Below the pieces are notes generated by a model, which worked only from the letters and a program-made list of their open reading frames with translations, was not told the DNA's origin and did not search any database. The position numbers were made by a program, and so were the translations under genes. Source: Mycogone perniciosa (Eukaryota > Ascomycota > Sordariomycetes > Hypocreales > Hypocreaceae). From it: a stretch of DNA of 64,000 bases. Shown here piece after piece: positions 62,061 to 64,000 of the stretch. The stretch lies in assembly GCA_025331125.1 (NCBI GenBank), contig JAOALB010000054.1, forward strand, positions 1-64,000, given 5' to 3'. Within the stretch, counting starts at the first letter, position 1; every line of letters begins with the position of its first letter.

Positions 62061-64000
62061 ATGGCCTCATCTACTACTTACGACAACGGGGATTCATCCC
62101 TCGTTCCTATCGCCATCTGTGGCTTTGGAATTCGTCTACCTGGGGGTATCCGTAATGCCGATCAGTTCTGGGATTATCGTCAACGGTCGCGACGCTCGAA
62201 GTGCCGCGCTCTTTGAAGGCAAGGAAGGCTACTACCTGCAAGAAGACCTCCAGCGCCTAGATGCATCGTTCTCCTCGACCAGTAAGGAGGAAGCTGAGAG
62301 CTGCAACACACAGCAGCGAAAGCTTCTGGAGGTGACGCGTGAGTGTCTGGAAGATGCGTGTGAGGTCGATAACCGTGGTGAGGGGGCTTGTGTTGGTTGC
62401 TATGTTGGTACCACTAGTGATGACAAGCAAACCGCTACTAGCAATGAATCACCAATGACACGAGTGTCGTCTGAATACGATTTACGAGGACCGAGGTTTG
62501 TGGTTTCATCTCACTATGCCCTGTCATATTCATTATTCAAATGTCTGCATTCACTAACACACCATCACCCCCTTATAGCATGGTCATTAGCTCATCAAGA
62601 ATTGCATCACTAATGGCTCTGCATGAAGCCTGCTCAGCACTGCGGTCTGGTGATATCAAGGCTGCCATTGTTGCGGGAACCAACCTGGTGTTGGCCCCCG
62701 AAGCTGAGAATGGCGTAGAGAAGGGAGAGGTTGTGTCCGCCGTTTTTCTTAAGACTCTACCTGATGCCATTCGGAACGGCAACCCCATCCGTGCAGTTAT
62801 CCGGGTCACGAATACGGGCCGCGTTGACGGAACTTATGATGGCCAAAGCTCTGGAGTAGAGGCCTATGAGACCCTGATTCGCGAGGCCTATGATGATGCG
62901 GGCTTGGACCCTCTATCTACTCTTGTTGTTGAAGTAAGTGAAATTATTTAATCAGCTTTTCAAAGAGACTACTTAACTGATGATGGTGTCAGTGTGATGG
63001 TGTTAGCGGTCATGATGGAGATGAGAAAGAAACGTCTGTCATCGACAAGATATTTGGCGAGCAGGGTGTTTATCTTGGCTCTTCTCTATCAAATGTTGGA
63101 CATGGCGGAGGTGGATCAGACATCACCAGTTTGATTAAGGCTGCACTGACTTTGGAGAACCGGACCATTCCTCCAAATTTCACCCCTGGTATGATTCCTC
63201 CATTCTCCATAAATTTTGTCTATTCGTTCTCTGACCCAAGACAGCTTCTTTTGGGCGAACAGGCTGGCCGTGGCTACTCCCTTCCCAGCTGATCGCGCTG
63301 AGAGAATCAGCATTAACTCATTTGATCATGAAGGATACAGTGCTCATGCTATAGTCGATTCATACCCCCGATACCCAGATACCCGTAGCTCCGAGCCTCG
63401 GCCGGAGCTTGTGCTGTTCTCCGCGAATAACTCGTCTTCATTGACTAAACAAATAAATCTCCATAATCAGTACGCTCAAGCTCATCCGGATGACGCACCC
63501 CATATGGCCTACACTCGTGCGATGCGTCGTGAGACTCTGAACTACCGAGCATTCTCTATTCTGTCCAATGGCTTATTGATTAATACCTCGAACTACGTCA
63601 AGTCATCTGCCCAGACTCCGTGCATTACCATGATCTTCAACGGTCAGGGCACTCAGTGGGCAGGAATGGGAAAGGAGCTCCTTCTGACGAACCTGACCTT
63701 CAAGGAGGACATTGAGAGGATGGATGAGGTTTTGAAGGGGTTGAAGGTGCCCCCTACCTGGTCGATTAAAAACGAGCTGCTGCGGGACGCCAACGATCCC
63801 CAGAATGAGATCAACTCGTCAAAGCTGTCTTACCCCCTGATCACGGCACTGCAAATCGCTTTGTTCCACCAATTCGAACGACTTGGTGCTACGCCAAAGG
63901 CTGTGATCGGCCATTCCAGTGGTGAAATAGCTGCCGCCTATGCAGCTGGCTTCCTGACCTTTGAGGATGCTATCGCCATTGCTTACTACTACGGATTCAT
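62061..64000 (+). CDS. polyketide synthase, 5' part (KS-AT), frameshifted and with a defective KS
   Basis: The start of a fungal type I polyketide synthase, running off the window. ATG 62,061 in AGCCATGG opens with SLVPIAICGFGIRLPGG, the usual ketosynthase (KS) start. One base is missing at about 62,175-62,178, so the first frame stops at 62,214; the KS continues in another frame from VNGRDARS. Intron 1 is 62,496-62,578 (CTAAC branch, TATAG end). Intron 2 is 62,934-62,992 (GTAAGT). A third begins at 63,189; the acceptor that keeps frame is at 63,240. In the KS the active-site Cys is Arg (62,598-62,600), the HGTGT His is Asp (62,996-62,998) and the GH-box Lys is Leu (63,086-63,088); the last His is kept (63,101). 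Three stretches of ~15-30 residues are also missing. The acyltransferase (AT) looks sound: GQGTQWAGMG at ~63,642 and GHSSG at 63,909-63,923. KS-AT order and length fit a highly reducing PKS (inference). Probably decaying. Confidence 0.87.

Noticed and set aside
1..64000. CRISPR array, bacterial operon or prophage
   Set aside because: No spaced direct repeats of that kind exist. Introns, RIP and the gene types are fungal.

Overview
The window comes from a filamentous ascomycete, probably Eurotiales-like. Supporting signs are short spliceosomal introns with GT..AG ends and CTAAC/CTGAT-type branch points, an elongator tRNA-Met with an intron, a fungal multidomain polyketide synthase (PKS), a Tad-type LINE, and long AT-rich blocks rich in TpA in which every transposon frame is broken by TAG/TAA codons. 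Those blocks look like repeat-induced point mutation (RIP). Functional assignments rest on motif recognition by eye; no database search was run.

Layout. About 1-14,470 and 27,617-58,728 are blocks of decayed transposons. About 14,471-27,616 and 58,729-64,000 are islands of ordinary composition. The left block holds a Gypsy pol fragment (+), a truncated copy of a second Gypsy family ('C', -), and a deleted copy of the first family ('E'). The middle block can be read layer by layer. A Tad-like LINE (27,632-51,898, +, 15-bp target duplication) is split in its ORF2 by a ~12-kb Gypsy element E (29,381-47,979, -). One LTR of E is in turn split by a complete Copia element (41,209-47,723, -, 580-bp LTRs, 5-bp duplication). 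After 107 bp of host DNA comes a complete family-C Gypsy element (52,026-58,723, -, 172-bp LTRs, GCACC duplication).

Island 1 holds a two-exon UbiA-superfamily membrane prenyltransferase or terpene-cyclase gene (17,054-18,150, -), a frameshifted cytochrome P450 relic (about 19,675-21,031, +), tRNA-Met(CAT), and a two-exon gene for a small Cys-rich protein of unknown role. Island 2 ends with the 5' part of a PKS gene (62,061 to the window edge, +). Its ketosynthase domain has lost catalytic residues and its reading frame is shifted near the start, while the acyltransferase domain looks normal.

Synthesis. If the insertions with clear target duplications are subtracted, the UbiA gene, the P450 relic and the PKS fall within roughly 14 kb. 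UbiA-type cyclase, P450 and PKS is the gene set of fumagillin-like terpenoid-polyketide clusters. I infer a decaying secondary-metabolite locus later pulled apart by transposons.
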